Shown: positions 29,554-39,128 of the stretch, piece after piece
How positions within the stretch are numbered: position 1 is the first letter of the stretch
Layout: every line of letters begins with the position of its first letter
Source of the DNA: Corallococcus soli
Lineage (GTDB): Bacteria > Myxococcota > Myxococcia > Myxococcales > Myxococcaceae
Assembly (NCBI RefSeq): GCF_014930455.1
Contig: NZ_JAAIYO010000010.1
Location: 186,001-250,000, forward strand
Reading direction: 5' to 3'
Length of the DNA stretch: 64,000 nucleotides
Program-made: the position numbers and the translations under genes
The notes under the pieces: model-generated
What the model saw: the letters and a program-made list of their open reading frames with translations, nothing else
Told to the model about the DNA's origin: nothing
Database searches by the model: none

Positions 29554-29961
29554 TCAGCGCTGGACGCTGGGCGTGAACGCCGGGGTGGGGTGGGCGGAGG
29601 TTGACTGGGGCCGGTTCAGCTCGCCCGTGGCGTCCAGCAGCTGGTCGTCCAGCCGCTTGAGCAGGAAGAGGACGTAGGCGGACACGGCGGACAGGATGGC
29701 GGCCATGACGCCCAGCAGCATGCCCCGCTGCCAGCGGTGGGCCTTCTCCATCACGCCACGGCGCTCCTTGAAGGTCTTCAGCTGGGCGTCCACGGACGTC
29801 CCGTCCAGCTTCTGGGCGAAGTCCGTGGCCTGGGCGCTGCCCCGGGCCATCAGCCACCGCCCCTCGGCCTGGAGGGCCTCGGCGCGCGTGTAGCAGAACG
29901 CCGCTCCGCCCGCGAAGAGCAGGGAGATGCACAAGGCCGCTGTCACGCTCCGGGTGCCCAT
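29554..29961 (-). CDS. Hypothetical two-helix membrane protein
   Basis: A 135-residue protein with two membrane segments: residues about 8-25 (AALCISLLFAGGAAFCYT) and 80-100 (GMLLGVMAAILSAVSAYVLFLL). Between them is a charged helical region of about 50 residues, probably on the outer side. The C-terminus is Pro/Thr-rich. No family was recognised. It is upstream of the zinc-ribbon gene on the same strand (72 bases) and may be cotranscribed with it. Confidence 0.65.
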   Translation of the reverse strand: MGTRSVTAALCISLLFAGGAAFCYTRAEALQAEGRWLMARGSAQATDFAQKLDGTSVDAQLKTFKERRGVMEKAHRWQRGMLLGVMAAILSAVSAYVLFLLKRLDDQLLDATGELNRPQSTSAHPTPAFTPSVQR

Positions 29962-30062
29962 GCCCTCATCCCTCCGGAAGAACCGATGGCGCGGACGCTG
30001 AACAGGCCGCGACTGCTCCGGCTTTCCGAAGACAGTAGCGGATGCTAGGGACGGGGTCCGAC

Positions 30063-30686
30063 ATGGGCAAGTCCTACCGTCCTAAAGACCACTATTTCCA
30101 GAAAGCCAAGCAAGAGGGCCTGCGCGCGCGGTCGGCCTTCAAGGTGGATGAGATCCTCAAGCGCTTCCCCACCTCCGTGAAGAAGGGCGCGGCGGTGCTG
30201 GACCTGGGGGCGGCGCCGGGCGGCTTCCTCCAGATTTTGGTGGACGCGGTGGGTGTGTCCGGGCGCGTCGTCGGCGTGGACATCGTCGCCATCCGGCCGT
30301 TCTCACAGAAGCAGGTGACGACGGCGGTGCTGGACGTGCTGGCGGACGACTTCGACGCGAAGTTGGCCGCGCTGTACGACGGGCCGTACGACGCGGTGAT
30401 CTCCGACATGGCGCCCAAGACGTCCGGCATCAAGGGCACGGACGAGGCGCGCAGCCTGCGGCTCGCGGGCAAGGCGCTGGAGGTGGCGGCGGCGCGCGGC
30501 CGGGCCGGGGGCACGTTCGTGGCCAAGGTCTTCATGGGGGGCGACTTCGAGGCCTTCCGCGACGAGGTGCGCCGTCTCTACGAAGAGGTGAAGGTGGTGC
30601 GGCCGGAGGCCACGCGCGGCGCCAGCATGGAGGTCTACGTGGTGGGGCTGCGGCGCCGGGCCCCCGCGGCCCCCGTCGCGCCCTGA
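30063..30686 (+). CDS. rlmE: 23S rRNA 2'-O-methyltransferase RlmE (FtsJ)
   Basis: A 207-residue methyltransferase of the FtsJ/RrmJ family that methylates U2552 of 23S rRNA in the large subunit. The catalytic K-D-K-E tetrad is visible: Lys27 (RSAFKVDE), Asp115 (ISDMAPK), Lys155 (FVAKVF) and Glu190 (SMEVYVV). SAM-binding motif VLDLGAAPGGF at residues 45-55. The ATG at 30063 is chosen because MGKSYRPKDHY is the normal start of the family; an in-frame start 21 bases upstream is less likely. The large A2M gene follows 50 bases downstream. Confidence 0.94.
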   Translation: MGKSYRPKDHYFQKAKQEGLRARSAFKVDEILKRFPTSVKKGAAVLDLGAAPGGFLQILVDAVGVSGRVVGVDIVAIRPFSQKQVTTAVLDVLADDFDAKLAALYDGPYDAVISDMAPKTSGIKGTDEARSLRLAGKALEVAAARGRAGGTFVAKVFMGGDFEAFRDEVRRLYEEVKVVRPEATRGASMEVYVVGLRRRAPAAPVAP

Positions 30687-30736
30687 CGCGCGAAAGGGGG
30701 ACCTCCCGGGGGGCGGGCGGCGTCTAGAGTGCCGCC

Positions 30737-33700
30737 ATGTCTGAACCCTCGCGCCCGCGTGCGCTCGTCGCCCTGCTGTGCCTGCTGTCGTTCGCCCTGC
30801 CGCACCCCACTCCCGCGTCCGCCCAGACGAAGGCCCCTCCGACGTGGAAGGCCATCGACGCGCTCGTCGAGGACGACAAGGTGGAGTCCGCCGCGCAGGG
30901 GGCCGAGGCCCGGCTGGTCGCCGCGAAGCAGAAGAAGGACGCCGCCGAGTGGACGCGCGCGCTGGTGCGCACGGTGCAGCTTCGCACGCGGCTGCACGGC
31001 TACGAGACGGCGGTGCGCTTCCTGCGGGAGCAGCCGTGGCCGGACGACGCGCGGCAGCGGGCCACGCTGAACCTCTTCTACGCGGCGGTGCTCACGCACT
31101 ACGTGGACGCGTACGGCTACGAAATCGGCCGGCGCGAACAGGTGGCGTCGTCAGGCCCGGTGGACCTGAAGGCCTGGACGAAGGACCAGCTGGTGGCGGA
31201 GGCGCAGCGCGCCCAGGCCGCCGTGTGGGCGCTGCGGCAGGAGCTGGGCACCGAGCCGGTGAAGGTGCTGTCGGAGTACCTCCAGCCCAACACGTACCCG
31301 GATGGCATCCGCTCCACGCTGCGCGACGCGGTGACGTACCTGTGGGTGGCGCTGCTGGAGCGCACGGACCTGTGGCGCCCGGAGCAGGAGCAGCAGGTGT
31401 ACCGGCTGGACCTGGGGGCGCTCCTGGCGGGCTCGCCCAGGGTGGACCTGGTGGACCCCTCCGTGCACCCGTTGATGAAGGTGGCGGCGCTCCTGGGGGA
31501 CCTGGAGGCGTGGCACCTGGCGGCGGGGCGGCGCGAGGCGGCGCTGGAGGCGCGGCTGCGGCGCTACGACGTGCTCTCCACGTCCTTCACCGACACGGAG
31601 GATCAGCTGCGCGTGCGCGAGCACCTGGTCGCGCACCTGAAGGGCTTCCGGGACGTGCCCTGGTGGTCGGCGGGGCAGCTGCAGCTCGCGGAGCTGGAGG
31701 AGGCGGTGGGGCGCCGGGTGGCGGCGCACGCCGCGGCGAAGGCGGGCGCGGACGCGTGGCCGAAGTCGTTCGGGGGCCTGCGGTGCGCCGCGAAGGTGAC
31801 GGCCCTGGAAGCCCCGGAGCTGTCCGCCACGGTCATGCACGTGGACGGGGCGGGCCGGCGCTCCATCGAGGTGCGCCACCGCAACGTGGCCCAGGTGCAC
31901 TTCCGGGCGTTCGCGCTGGACGTGGAGGCGAAGCTCGCGAAGCCCGGACAGGACATGTCGCTCATCGCGGAGGGCGCGGAGGTGCGCCGGCTGGTCCAGA
32001 CGCGCAAGCCCGAGGCGGCCTGGAGCACGGTGCTGCCGAAGACGTCCGACTTCCAGTCGCACCGGACCTTCGTGACGCCGCCGTCGCTCAAGCCCGGCGT
32101 GTACGCGCTGGTGATGTCCGTGCGCGAGGACTTCAAGGAGAAGGACAACAAGCTCGTCTCGCTGCCGATGAACGTGTCGCCGTGGGCGGTGGTCACCCGT
32201 CGGGTGGGCTCCGGGCGTGTGGAGGTGCGGGTGGTGGACGGGGCGACCGGAGCGGCCGCGCCCAACGTGGAGGTGCGGCTCGTCACGCCGGACTACCAGC
32301 AGCGGCGCTTCGGCATCGTCTCCCACCGCACGGATGCACGCGGAGAGCTCACGCTCGAGGCGCGGACCCGGGAGGACCACATGAGCGCCCTGATGGTGCT
32401 GGGGCGCGGCCGGGGCGTGATGGTGTACCCGGGCTCGGTGTTCCTGTACGCGGAGCGTGCTCCCGAAGCGCGGCAGCAGACCCTCATCTACACCGACCGC
32501 TCCGTGTACCGGCCGCAGCAGAAGCTGTTGTGGAAGGTGGTGTCCTATCGCTCCGATGAGGGCACGAAGCGCCACCAGGTGATGCCGGACGCGCAGGTGA
32601 CGGTGTCGCTGCTGGACCCCAACGGCCAGGAGGTGGAGAAGCGCGAGGTGCGCACCAACACGTTCGGTTCGGTGGCGGGGGAGTTCACCCTGCCCACGGG
32701 CCGTCCCCTGGGCCAGTGGCACGTCCGGACGAGTCCCTCGGGCTACGCCGCCGTGCGCGTGGAGGAGTACAAGCGCCCCACCTTCGAGGTGTCGCTGAAG
32801 GACGCGCCCGAAGCGCTCCGGCTCAACCGACCCGCCACGTTCAAGGGCGAGGCCCGCTACTTCTTCGGCCTGCCGGTGACCCGGGGCGCGGTGAAGTGGC
32901 GCGTGTCGCGTGAGCCGGTGCTGCCGCCCTGGTGGTTCTGGGAGCGCATCCCCACGACGGCGCAGCTGGTGGCGTCCGGCTCCGCGTCGGTGGGGGAGGA
33001 CGGGGGGTTCTCCGTGGCCTTCACGCCGGAGGCGGACGAGCGGCTGGCGAAGACGCAGGGCATGTCGTGGCGCTACCGCGTGGAGGCGGACCTGACGGAC
33101 GAAGGCGGAGAGACGCGCTCCGCGAGCCGCGCGTTCCGGCTGGGCTTCGTGTCGGTGGAGGGCCGCGTGGAGTCCGACCAGGGCTTCGTCCGCGAGGACC
33201 TGCCGTCGGCCGTGCGCCTCGTGCGCTCGAACCTGGACGGGGCCCCGCAGGCCGGCGCGGGACGCTGGCGGTTGCTCGCGCTGAAGCAGCCCGCCCGTGC
33301 GCTGATGCCGTCGGAGGAGCCCGTCGACGCGCCCCCCCCCCTGGAGGGCTCCGCGCAGGAGCACCGGCAGTGGACCGCCACGCCGGGGGATGCGCTCAAG
33401 CCGCGCTGGCAGCAGGGGTTCGATCCCGCCTCCACGCTGCGTCGCTGGGAGGACGGGGCGGAGGTGGCCCAGGCGGCGGTGACGCACGGCGCGGATGGCG
33501 TGGCGAGCGTGAAGCTGCCGGCGCTGCGCGCGGGGGCCTACCGCCTGCGCTACGAGACGACGGATGCCTTCGGCCAGAAGGCGCTCGCACAGCACGACTT
33601 CGTGGTCGCCGGCTCGCGGGCGCCCACCGGGTTGCCGGGGATGCTGATGGCGGAGCGGTCGTCGGTGCGGGTGGGCGAGGTGGCCCGGCTGGTGGTGGCC

Positions 33701-36700
33701 TCCGGCTACGAGGGCCAGCCGCTGATGATGGACGTGTACCAGGGCTCGCGGCGCGTCGAGCACCGCCTGCTGACGGCGGGACAGGGCCGGGCCGTGGTGG
33801 AGATTCCCGTGACGGAGGCCCTGCGCGGCGGCTTCACGGTGGCGCTGTCGCTGGTGCGCGACTGGCAGCACCTGGGCTTCCAGCAGACGGTGGCGGTCCC
33901 CTTCGACGACAAGGAGCTGAGCGTGGAGTTCGCCACGTTCCGCGACACGCTGCGCCCCGGCGCGAAGGAGACCTTCCGCGTGACGGTGAAGGGCCCGAAG
34001 GGCGCGAAGCTGGAGGCGGGGGCCGCGGAGGTGCTGGCGTACATGTACGATCAGTCGTTGGACCTGTTCGGCCCGCACACGCCGCCCCAGGTGGCGCGGC
34101 TGTATCCGCAGCGGTCCACGTCGCTCGACACCCGCTCCTCCGTGAGCTCCAACGGGGGCGACTGGCTCTTCGATGACCTGGGGCGGAGCGCCTCCCTGCA
34201 GGATCCGGAGCCGGATCAGCTGAAGTTCGGAAGCGGGTACGGGCTGGGCGGCCCGGGCTACGGCCGACGTTTCCGGGGGGGCATGACCATGTCCGGGGTC
34301 CACCGCAGGGAGAGCGACAGCGAGGAGGAACGCTCTGCTCCGGGCAGCCCGCCGCCTCCGCCGCCGCCTCCATCCCCTTCCATGGCTCCGCCAGCGGAGG
34401 CGAAGGTCCAGATGAAGCGGTACTCCGTCATCGAGATCAACAAGGAGCCGGAAGCGCCGCAGCCGCTGCGCTCGAACTTCGCGGAGACGGCGTTCTGGAT
34501 TCCGCAGCTCCTGACCGGGCCGGACGGCGCGGCGGTGCTCGAGTTCTCCGTGCCGGATTCGGTGACGGCGTGGAACGTCTGGGTGCACGCCCTCACGCGC
34601 GACCTGAAGGGCGGCTCGGTGCAGCGCACCACCCGCAGCGTGAAGGAGCTGATGGTGCGCCCGTACCTGCCGCGCTTCCTGCGCGAGGGGGACCGCGCGG
34701 AGCTGGAGGTCGTGGTGAACAACGCGGGCGCGGCGACCCAGCAGGGGCAGCTCACGTTCGACATCGTGGATCCGGACACGCAGAAGAGCCTGCTCGCGGA
34801 CTTCGGCGTGAAGACGACGGAGCAGAGCTTCACGGTGGCGGCGGGGAAGGGGACGCACCTGCGCTTCCCCATCACCACCCCGGCGCGCGTGGGCCCGGTG
34901 GCCTTCCGCGTCGTCGCGAAGTCCGGCGCCTTCAGCGACGGCGAGCTGCGCGCCCTGCCGGTGCTTCCGGGGCGCATGCACCTGGCGCAGTCGCGCTTCG
35001 TGACGTTGCGCGACAAGGACCGCAAGACGCTCACGTTCGATGACCTGAAGCGCTCCAACGACCCCACGCGGGTGAACGAGCAGCTCGTCGTCACGGTGGA
35101 CGCGCAGCTCTTCTATTCGGTGCTCCAGGCGCTGCCGTACCTGGTGGACTACCCGTACGAGTGCACGGAGCAGACGCTCAACCGCTTCGTGTCCACGGGC
35201 ATCGTCTCCAGCCTCTACGCGAAGCACCCAGCGGTGGCGAAGATGGCGAAGGCGCTGAGTGAGCGACCCACGCGCTTCGAGACCTGGGACGCGGTGGATC
35301 CGAACCGGAAGATGACGCTGGAGGAGACGCCCTGGCTCAACGAGGCCCGGGGCGGCGACGAGTCCGCGGACAAGCTGCTGCGGGTGTTGGATCCGAAGGT
35401 GGCCCAGGCGGAGCGACTGTCTTCGCTGGAGAAGCTGAAGAAGGCGCAGACGGCGTCCGGTGGCTTCCCGTGGTGGCCGGGAGGGCCGCCCTCGCCGTAC
35501 ATGACCGTCTACATCCTCCACGGCCTGTCCCGCGCGATGGAGCACGGGGTGGCGGTGCCGCCGGAGATGACCGCGCGGGCCTGGGAGTACCTGGCCACGC
35601 AGTTCCGCGAGGACTACGCCAAGACGCTGATGAGGAAGGACCTGGGCTGGGAGTTCCTCACGTTCCTCAACTTCGTGGCGTCGTCGTATCCCGACGCGCG
35701 CTACACGGGCGAGGCGCTCACGGCGGCCGAGCGGAAGCGCATGCTCGACTTCTCCTTCAAGCACTGGAAGAAGCACGCGCCGTTCCTCAAGGGCTACCTG
35801 GCGCTCACGCTGCACCGCGCGAAGCGGACGCAGGACGCGCAGAAGGTCTGGGACAGCGTGATGGACTCCGCGAAGACGACGGAGGAGCTGGGGACGTACT
35901 GGGCGCCGGAGGACCGTAGCTGGCTCTGGTACAACGACACCACGGAGACGCACGCGTTCGCGCTGCGCACGCTGTCGGAGCTGCGCCCCAAGGACCCGCG
36001 CCGCGAGGGGCTGGTGCAGTGGCTGCTGCTGGACAAGAAGCTGGGCCACTGGAAGTCCACGCGCGCCACGGCCGAGGCGCTCTACGCGCTGGTGAACTAC
36101 CTGGAGGCGGAAGGGGCGCTGGGCGTCCGCGAGGAGCTGAAGGTGACGGTGGGGCAGAAGGTCGTGCCCATGGTCTTCTCGCCGGAGGTCTACACGGGGA
36201 AGAAGAACCAGGTGGTGCTCACCGGGCCGGAGGTGAAGCCCGACACGGCGACCACCGTGGTGGAGAAGACGACGCCGGGCTTCGCCTTCGCCTCCGCGAC
36301 GTGGCACTTCTCCACGGAGGAGCTGCCGAAGGAGGAGCGCGGGGACTTCTTCCACGTGTCGCGCCGCTACTTCGTGCGCGTGAGCGAAGGCAACCAGACG
36401 CTGCTGCGTCCCCTGGCGGAAGGCGCGAAGCTGCAGCCCGGTGACGAGGTCGAGGTGCAGCTGTCGCTGCGCACCAAACACGCGGCCGAGTACGTGCACC
36501 TGCGCGACCCGCGCGCCGCGGGCCTGGAGCCGGAGAACGCGGTGTCCCGCCACAAGTGGGACCTGGGCATCGTCTGGTACGAGGAGGTGCGGGACTCTGG
36601 GACGAACTTCTTCTTCGAGGCGCTGCCGGTGGGCGAGTACACGTTCAAGTACCGGCTGCGCGCCAACCTGGCGGGCACCTTCCGCGTGGGGCCCGCGACC

Positions 36701-36775
36701 GTGCAGTCCATGTACGCGCCGGAGTTCACCGCGTACTCCACGGGCACGGTGATCACCGTGGGCAAGGCCCCGTAG
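30737..36775 (+). CDS. Thioester-type alpha-2-macroglobulin family protein
   Basis: A 2,012-residue exported protein; signal peptide at residues 1-30 (ALVALLCLLSFALP, cleavage after ASA). Repeated MG domains include a macroglobulin MG2-like segment (YTDRSVYRPQQKLLWKVV). A low-complexity, Gly/Tyr/Arg- then Pro-rich stretch at about residues 1155-1225 (GSGYGLGGPGYGRRF; PPPPPPPP) sits where the protease bait lies. Downstream are the A2M domain (AFWIPQLLTGPDGAAVLEFSVPD) and the thioester CTEQ at residues 1476-1479. Such proteins trap attacking proteases by covalent linkage. No lipobox, so it may be free in the periplasm, and no penicillin-binding protein 1C gene is adjacent, unlike many bacterial homologues. 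Confidence 0.92.
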   Translation: MSEPSRPRALVALLCLLSFALPHPTPASAQTKAPPTWKAIDALVEDDKVESAAQGAEARLVAAKQKKDAAEWTRALVRTVQLRTRLHGYETAVRFLREQPWPDDARQRATLNLFYAAVLTHYVDAYGYEIGRREQVASSGPVDLKAWTKDQLVAEAQRAQAAVWALRQELGTEPVKVLSEYLQPNTYPDGIRSTLRDAVTYLWVALLERTDLWRPEQEQQVYRLDLGALLAGSPRVDLVDPSVHPLMKVAALLGDLEAWHLAAGRREAALEARLRRYDVLSTSFTDTEDQLRVREHLVAHLKGFRDVPWWSAGQLQLAELEEAVGRRVAAHAAAKAGADAWPKSFGGLRCAAKVTALEAPELSATVMHVDGAGRRSIEVRHRNVAQVHFRAFALDVEAKLAKPGQDMSLIAEGAEVRRLVQTRKPEAAWSTVLPKTSDFQSHRTFVTPPSLKPGVYALVMSVREDFKEKDNKLVSLPMNVSPWAVVTRRVGSGRVEVRVVDGATGAAAPNVEVRLVTPDYQQRRFGIVSHRTDARGELTLEARTREDHMSALMVLGRGRGVMVYPGSVFLYAERAPEARQQTLIYTDRSVYRPQQKLLWKVVSYRSDEGTKRHQVMPDAQVTVSLLDPNGQEVEKREVRTNTFGSVAGEFTLPTGRPLGQWHVRTSPSGYAAVRVEEYKRPTFEVSLKDAPEALRLNRPATFKGEARYFFGLPVTRGAVKWRVSREPVLPPWWFWERIPTTAQLVASGSASVGEDGGFSVAFTPEADERLAKTQGMSWRYRVEADLTDEGGETRSASRAFRLGFVSVEGRVESDQGFVREDLPSAVRLVRSNLDGAPQAGAGRWRLLALKQPARALMPSEEPVDAPPPLEGSAQEHRQWTATPGDALKPRWQQGFDPASTLRRWEDGAEVAQAAVTHGADGVASVKLPALRAGAYRLRYETTDAFGQKALAQHDFVVAGSRAPTGLPGMLMAERSSVRVGEVARLVVASGYEGQPLMMDVYQGSRRVEHRLLTAGQGRAVVEIPVTEALRGGFTVALSLVRDWQHLGFQQTVAVPFDDKELSVEFATFRDTLRPGAKETFRVTVKGPKGAKLEAGAAEVLAYMYDQSLDLFGPHTPPQVARLYPQRSTSLDTRSSVSSNGGDWLFDDLGRSASLQDPEPDQLKFGSGYGLGGPGYGRRFRGGMTMSGVHRRESDSEEERSAPGSPPPPPPPPSPSMAPPAEAKVQMKRYSVIEINKEPEAPQPLRSNFAETAFWIPQLLTGPDGAAVLEFSVPDSVTAWNVWVHALTRDLKGGSVQRTTRSVKELMVRPYLPRFLREGDRAELEVVVNNAGAATQQGQLTFDIVDPDTQKSLLADFGVKTTEQSFTVAAGKGTHLRFPITTPARVGPVAFRVVAKSGAFSDGELRALPVLPGRMHLAQSRFVTLRDKDRKTLTFDDLKRSNDPTRVNEQLVVTVDAQLFYSVLQALPYLVDYPYECTEQTLNRFVSTGIVSSLYAKHPAVAKMAKALSERPTRFETWDAVDPNRKMTLEETPWLNEARGGDESADKLLRVLDPKVAQAERLSSLEKLKKAQTASGGFPWWPGGPPSPYMTVYILHGLSRAMEHGVAVPPEMTARAWEYLATQFREDYAKTLMRKDLGWEFLTFLNFVASSYPDARYTGEALTAAERKRMLDFSFKHWKKHAPFLKGYLALTLHRAKRTQDAQKVWDSVMDSAKTTEELGTYWAPEDRSWLWYNDTTETHAFALRTLSELRPKDPRREGLVQWLLLDKKLGHWKSTRATAEALYALVNYLEAEGALGVREELKVTVGQKVVPMVFSPEVYTGKKNQVVLTGPEVKPDTATTVVEKTTPGFAFASATWHFSTEELPKEERGDFFHVSRRYFVRVSEGNQTLLRPLAEGAKLQPGDEVEVQLSLRTKHAAEYVHLRDPRAAGLEPENAVSRHKWDLGIVWYEEVRDSGTNFFFEALPVGEYTFKYRLRANLAGTFRVGPATVQSMYAPEFTAYSTGTVITVGKAP

Positions 36776-36791
36776 TCCGGAAGCGGGGCAG

Positions 36792-36822
36792 GGGGCCGGC
36801 GCTCCTTCGGGGCGTCGGTCCT
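36792..36822 (+). terminator. Hairpin after the A2M gene
   Basis: Stem CCGGCGCTCC (36796-36805) with GGGGCGTCGG (36809-36818), three-base loop, extended four pairs outward with G-U pairs, 17 bases after the stop codon. No clear T-run. Confidence 0.6.
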
Positions 36823-36971
36823 GCCTCTTCGCGGCGAACGGCGGCTGCGCGGGGGGCGCATCTCCCGCGCAAGCCTCTGGGGCCGAGCCCCTGCTCAGGA
36901 ACGCCCGCCGCACGGTTGACGACGTTGTCGCCGCGACGGCGGGTCGGTTCGTGCCCTTCGGGGGAGTCCCG

Positions 36972-38168
36972 CTACTCCGCGCAGGTGGCGGCGTCGTCCG
37001 TCGGGTGCAGCGTGGCGATGCCGTAGGTGCCGTTGCGCGTGCCGCACCAGATGCGCCAGTTGCCGCCCCCGATGTCCGGCGCCGAGTACACGCCGCCTTC
37101 CTTCTTCGCTCCACCCCGGGCACAGCAGTGGGCGAAGGCGCGCGTCCCGATGGCGGCGATGGAGACCGCGTCCTGCGTCGAGGAGAAGCCCCCGAGCCGC
37201 TTCACCCCGCAGGACCAGGGGGCGTTGCCCCGGAAGCGGATCAGGTACTGCTCACCGCGCAGGGCTTCCTCTCCCTTGCCGGGGCCCTGGTAGCAGAGCT
37301 TTCCCTCCGCCTCGAGCTGCGCGTAGCGCGGCAGGAAGTGCAGCCCGCCAATGGGCCCGCGCTGCCAGTCATCCCCGCAGAAGATGTGGGTGAAGGCGTT
37401 GCGCGGGCCGGTGCTCACCCAGAGGCTCGTGAGCCATTCGAGGTTCGCCTGCCGCGAGCCCGCTCCCGGCCGGCCCGCCGCGGAGAGCGCCCGCTGCACG
37501 CGGGCGTCGTCATAGTGCTTCGCGAAGAAGCGCTGCACGTCCGCCGCGCTCACGCTCGCATCGGGACGCGCGGGGCACAGATCCAGCACCTCGCGGTCCA
37601 GCGCGGACAGCGCGGGGGCCTTGGCGAAGAGGGGCGTGTTCTCGCAGGTGGTCGCGCAGGCCGGTGCCCCGTCCTTGCCGGGCACCGGAGGGGGCGCGAG
37701 CGCCTGGCTCGCGGGCGCGCGGACGATGACCTCATCGCCTGGGGCTTCCAGCGCGGAGTCCTTGCCTCCCGCGAGCCCGGACTCGGTCGCCGCGATGCCC
37801 GGGGTCGTCACGTCGGACAGGGCGCCACCGCCGCGGGCCGCCTGCTGCTGCCGCGTGTTCGCGTGGTCCGCCCTCACGAGGGCGTCCGTGTCCGGGGCCT
37901 TCTGGATGGCCTCCGTGGGGGTGCCATCACACAGCACCCAGCCTTCGACCTTGGGGCCCTGGAGCTTGCACCACGCGCGCGCCGGGCCCCCCTTCTTCAC
38001 GAGCGGATAGGTCACCCCCGGTTCGACGGCGAAGACGACCGTGGAGGACTCCGGCTGCTCCACGGCGTCCACGCGCTCGTCGGAGACGAAGACTCCACCC
38101 CCGGCCCAGACGGCGGGGGCCACGGAGAGGGCCAGGAAGAAGCAGGCGAGCGACCCGGGAAGGCGCAT
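36972..38168 (-). CDS. Secreted EndoU-like nuclease with SH3-like domain
   Basis: A 398-residue protein with signal peptide MRLPGSLACFFLALSVAPAVWA. Residues about 30-90 look like a small SH3-type domain (VFAVEPGVTYPLVKKGG...WCKLQGPKVEGWVLC). A Pro/Ala linker carries CATTC. Residues about 190-395 resemble bacterial EndoU: HIFCGDDWQRGPIGGLHFLP with His261 and His277, and a terminal strand YGIATLHPTDD. EndoU enzymes cut RNA after uridine. The domain is unusually Cys-rich (at least six cysteines, HCC), fitting an exported, disulphide-stabilised form. No immunity gene is obvious next to it. Confidence 0.75.
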   Translation of the reverse strand: MRLPGSLACFFLALSVAPAVWAGGGVFVSDERVDAVEQPESSTVVFAVEPGVTYPLVKKGGPARAWCKLQGPKVEGWVLCDGTPTEAIQKAPDTDALVRADHANTRQQQAARGGGALSDVTTPGIAATESGLAGGKDSALEAPGDEVIVRAPASQALAPPPVPGKDGAPACATTCENTPLFAKAPALSALDREVLDLCPARPDASVSAADVQRFFAKHYDDARVQRALSAAGRPGAGSRQANLEWLTSLWVSTGPRNAFTHIFCGDDWQRGPIGGLHFLPRYAQLEAEGKLCYQGPGKGEEALRGEQYLIRFRGNAPWSCGVKRLGGFSSTQDAVSIAAIGTRAFAHCCARGGAKKEGGVYSAPDIGGGNWRIWCGTRNGTYGIATLHPTDDAATCAE

Positions 38169-38254
38169 GGTGCGCCAGACTCTAACAGGAGCGCCCGGGG
38201 AGCGCTGATCCCCGGTTGCGCCCGCCGCCCGGCCGGAGAATAACGACGCCCGAT

Positions 38255-39079
38255 ATGAAACTGATGAATTTCCGAGGCCGCTGGGTGCTCATCACTGGCG
38301 CGTCGTCCGGCCTGGGGCTGGAGATGGCCCGCCTGCTCGCGAAGGAGCACGGCGCCCACATCATCGCCGTGGCACGCCGGGAGGACCGGCTGCTCGCGCT
38401 CAAGGCGGAGCTGGAGGGCGCGCACGGCGTGCAGGTGCTGCCCCTCACCGCGGACCTCACGAAGCCCGGTGAGGCCGAGCGCGTGCATGCCGCCGCCGTG
38501 GAGACGCGCGCCGTGGACGGCGTCATCCTCAACGCGGGCGTCACCTTCTTCGGCCACGTGCTGGAGCAGCCGCCCGAGTCCTTCGCCACGATGCTCGCCA
38601 CCAACGTCACCAGCGTGGTGCGGATGTCCCAGCTCTTCGCGGCGGACTTCGTCAAACGCGGAGGGCAGGGGTCGCTGATGCTCGTCGCCAGCACGGCGGG
38701 CTTCGCGCCGCTGCCGTACCAGACGACCTACGCGGCGACGAAGGCGTTCGTCATCAGCTTCGGGCGGGGCATGGCCCAGGAGCTGCGCAAGGCGGGCGTG
38801 TCCATCACCGTCTTCGCGCCGGGCGGCATCGCCACGGAGATGCTGTCGCTGTCGGGCCTGGACCGGAAGTTCAAGGCGGGCGACCTGGGCATCATGTCCG
38901 CGGAGGCCTGCGCGCGCATCGCCGTGGACGCGATGGTGCACCGTCGCGAGCTGGCCGTGCCCGGGGTCCTCAACCGCTTCCTCGCCATGACGATGAAGCT
39001 GCTGCCCCACGGCTTCATGGCCCAGCGGGCCGCCGCGCTGTACGAGGGCGGGCTCCCGAAGGAGCCTCCCGTCCCCTGA
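38255..39079 (+). CDS. Short-chain dehydrogenase/reductase
   Basis: A 274-residue classical SDR: NAD(P)-binding TGASSGLGLEMAR (residues 14-26), Arg at position 41 suggests NADPH, LNAG (92-95), and the catalytic Ser146, Tyr159 and Lys163 (YAATK). The C-terminal helix (PGVLNRFLAMTMKLLPHGFMAQ) is hydrophobic, as in lipid-acting SDRs of the DltE/KDSR-like group, so a lipid substrate is possible. ATG at 38255 gives the standard SDR start; another ATG is three codons later. Confidence 0.9.
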   Translation: MKLMNFRGRWVLITGASSGLGLEMARLLAKEHGAHIIAVARREDRLLALKAELEGAHGVQVLPLTADLTKPGEAERVHAAAVETRAVDGVILNAGVTFFGHVLEQPPESFATMLATNVTSVVRMSQLFAADFVKRGGQGSLMLVASTAGFAPLPYQTTYAATKAFVISFGRGMAQELRKAGVSITVFAPGGIATEMLSLSGLDRKFKAGDLGIMSAEACARIAVDAMVHRRELAVPGVLNRFLAMTMKLLPHGFMAQRAAALYEGGLPKEPPVP

Positions 39080-39090
39080 AGCCGTCACGT

Positions 39091-39113
39091 CCCGGGGCTT
39101 CGTGAGCCCCGGG
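39091..39113. terminator. Bidirectional hairpin between SDR and tyrS genes
   Basis: Perfect 9-bp stem CCCGGGGCT (39091-39099) with AGCCCCGGG (39105-39113) around a TCGTG loop, placed between two convergent genes. Confidence 0.7.
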
Positions 39114-39128
39114 CGGAGGCTCCCCGGC

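Noticed and set aside
31151-37123. A minus-strand open frame of nearly 2,000 codons opposite the A2M gene
   Set aside because: Its product is Arg/His/Leu-rich with no motif, the composition expected from the antisense of a high-GC gene; the plus frame has clear A2M motifs.
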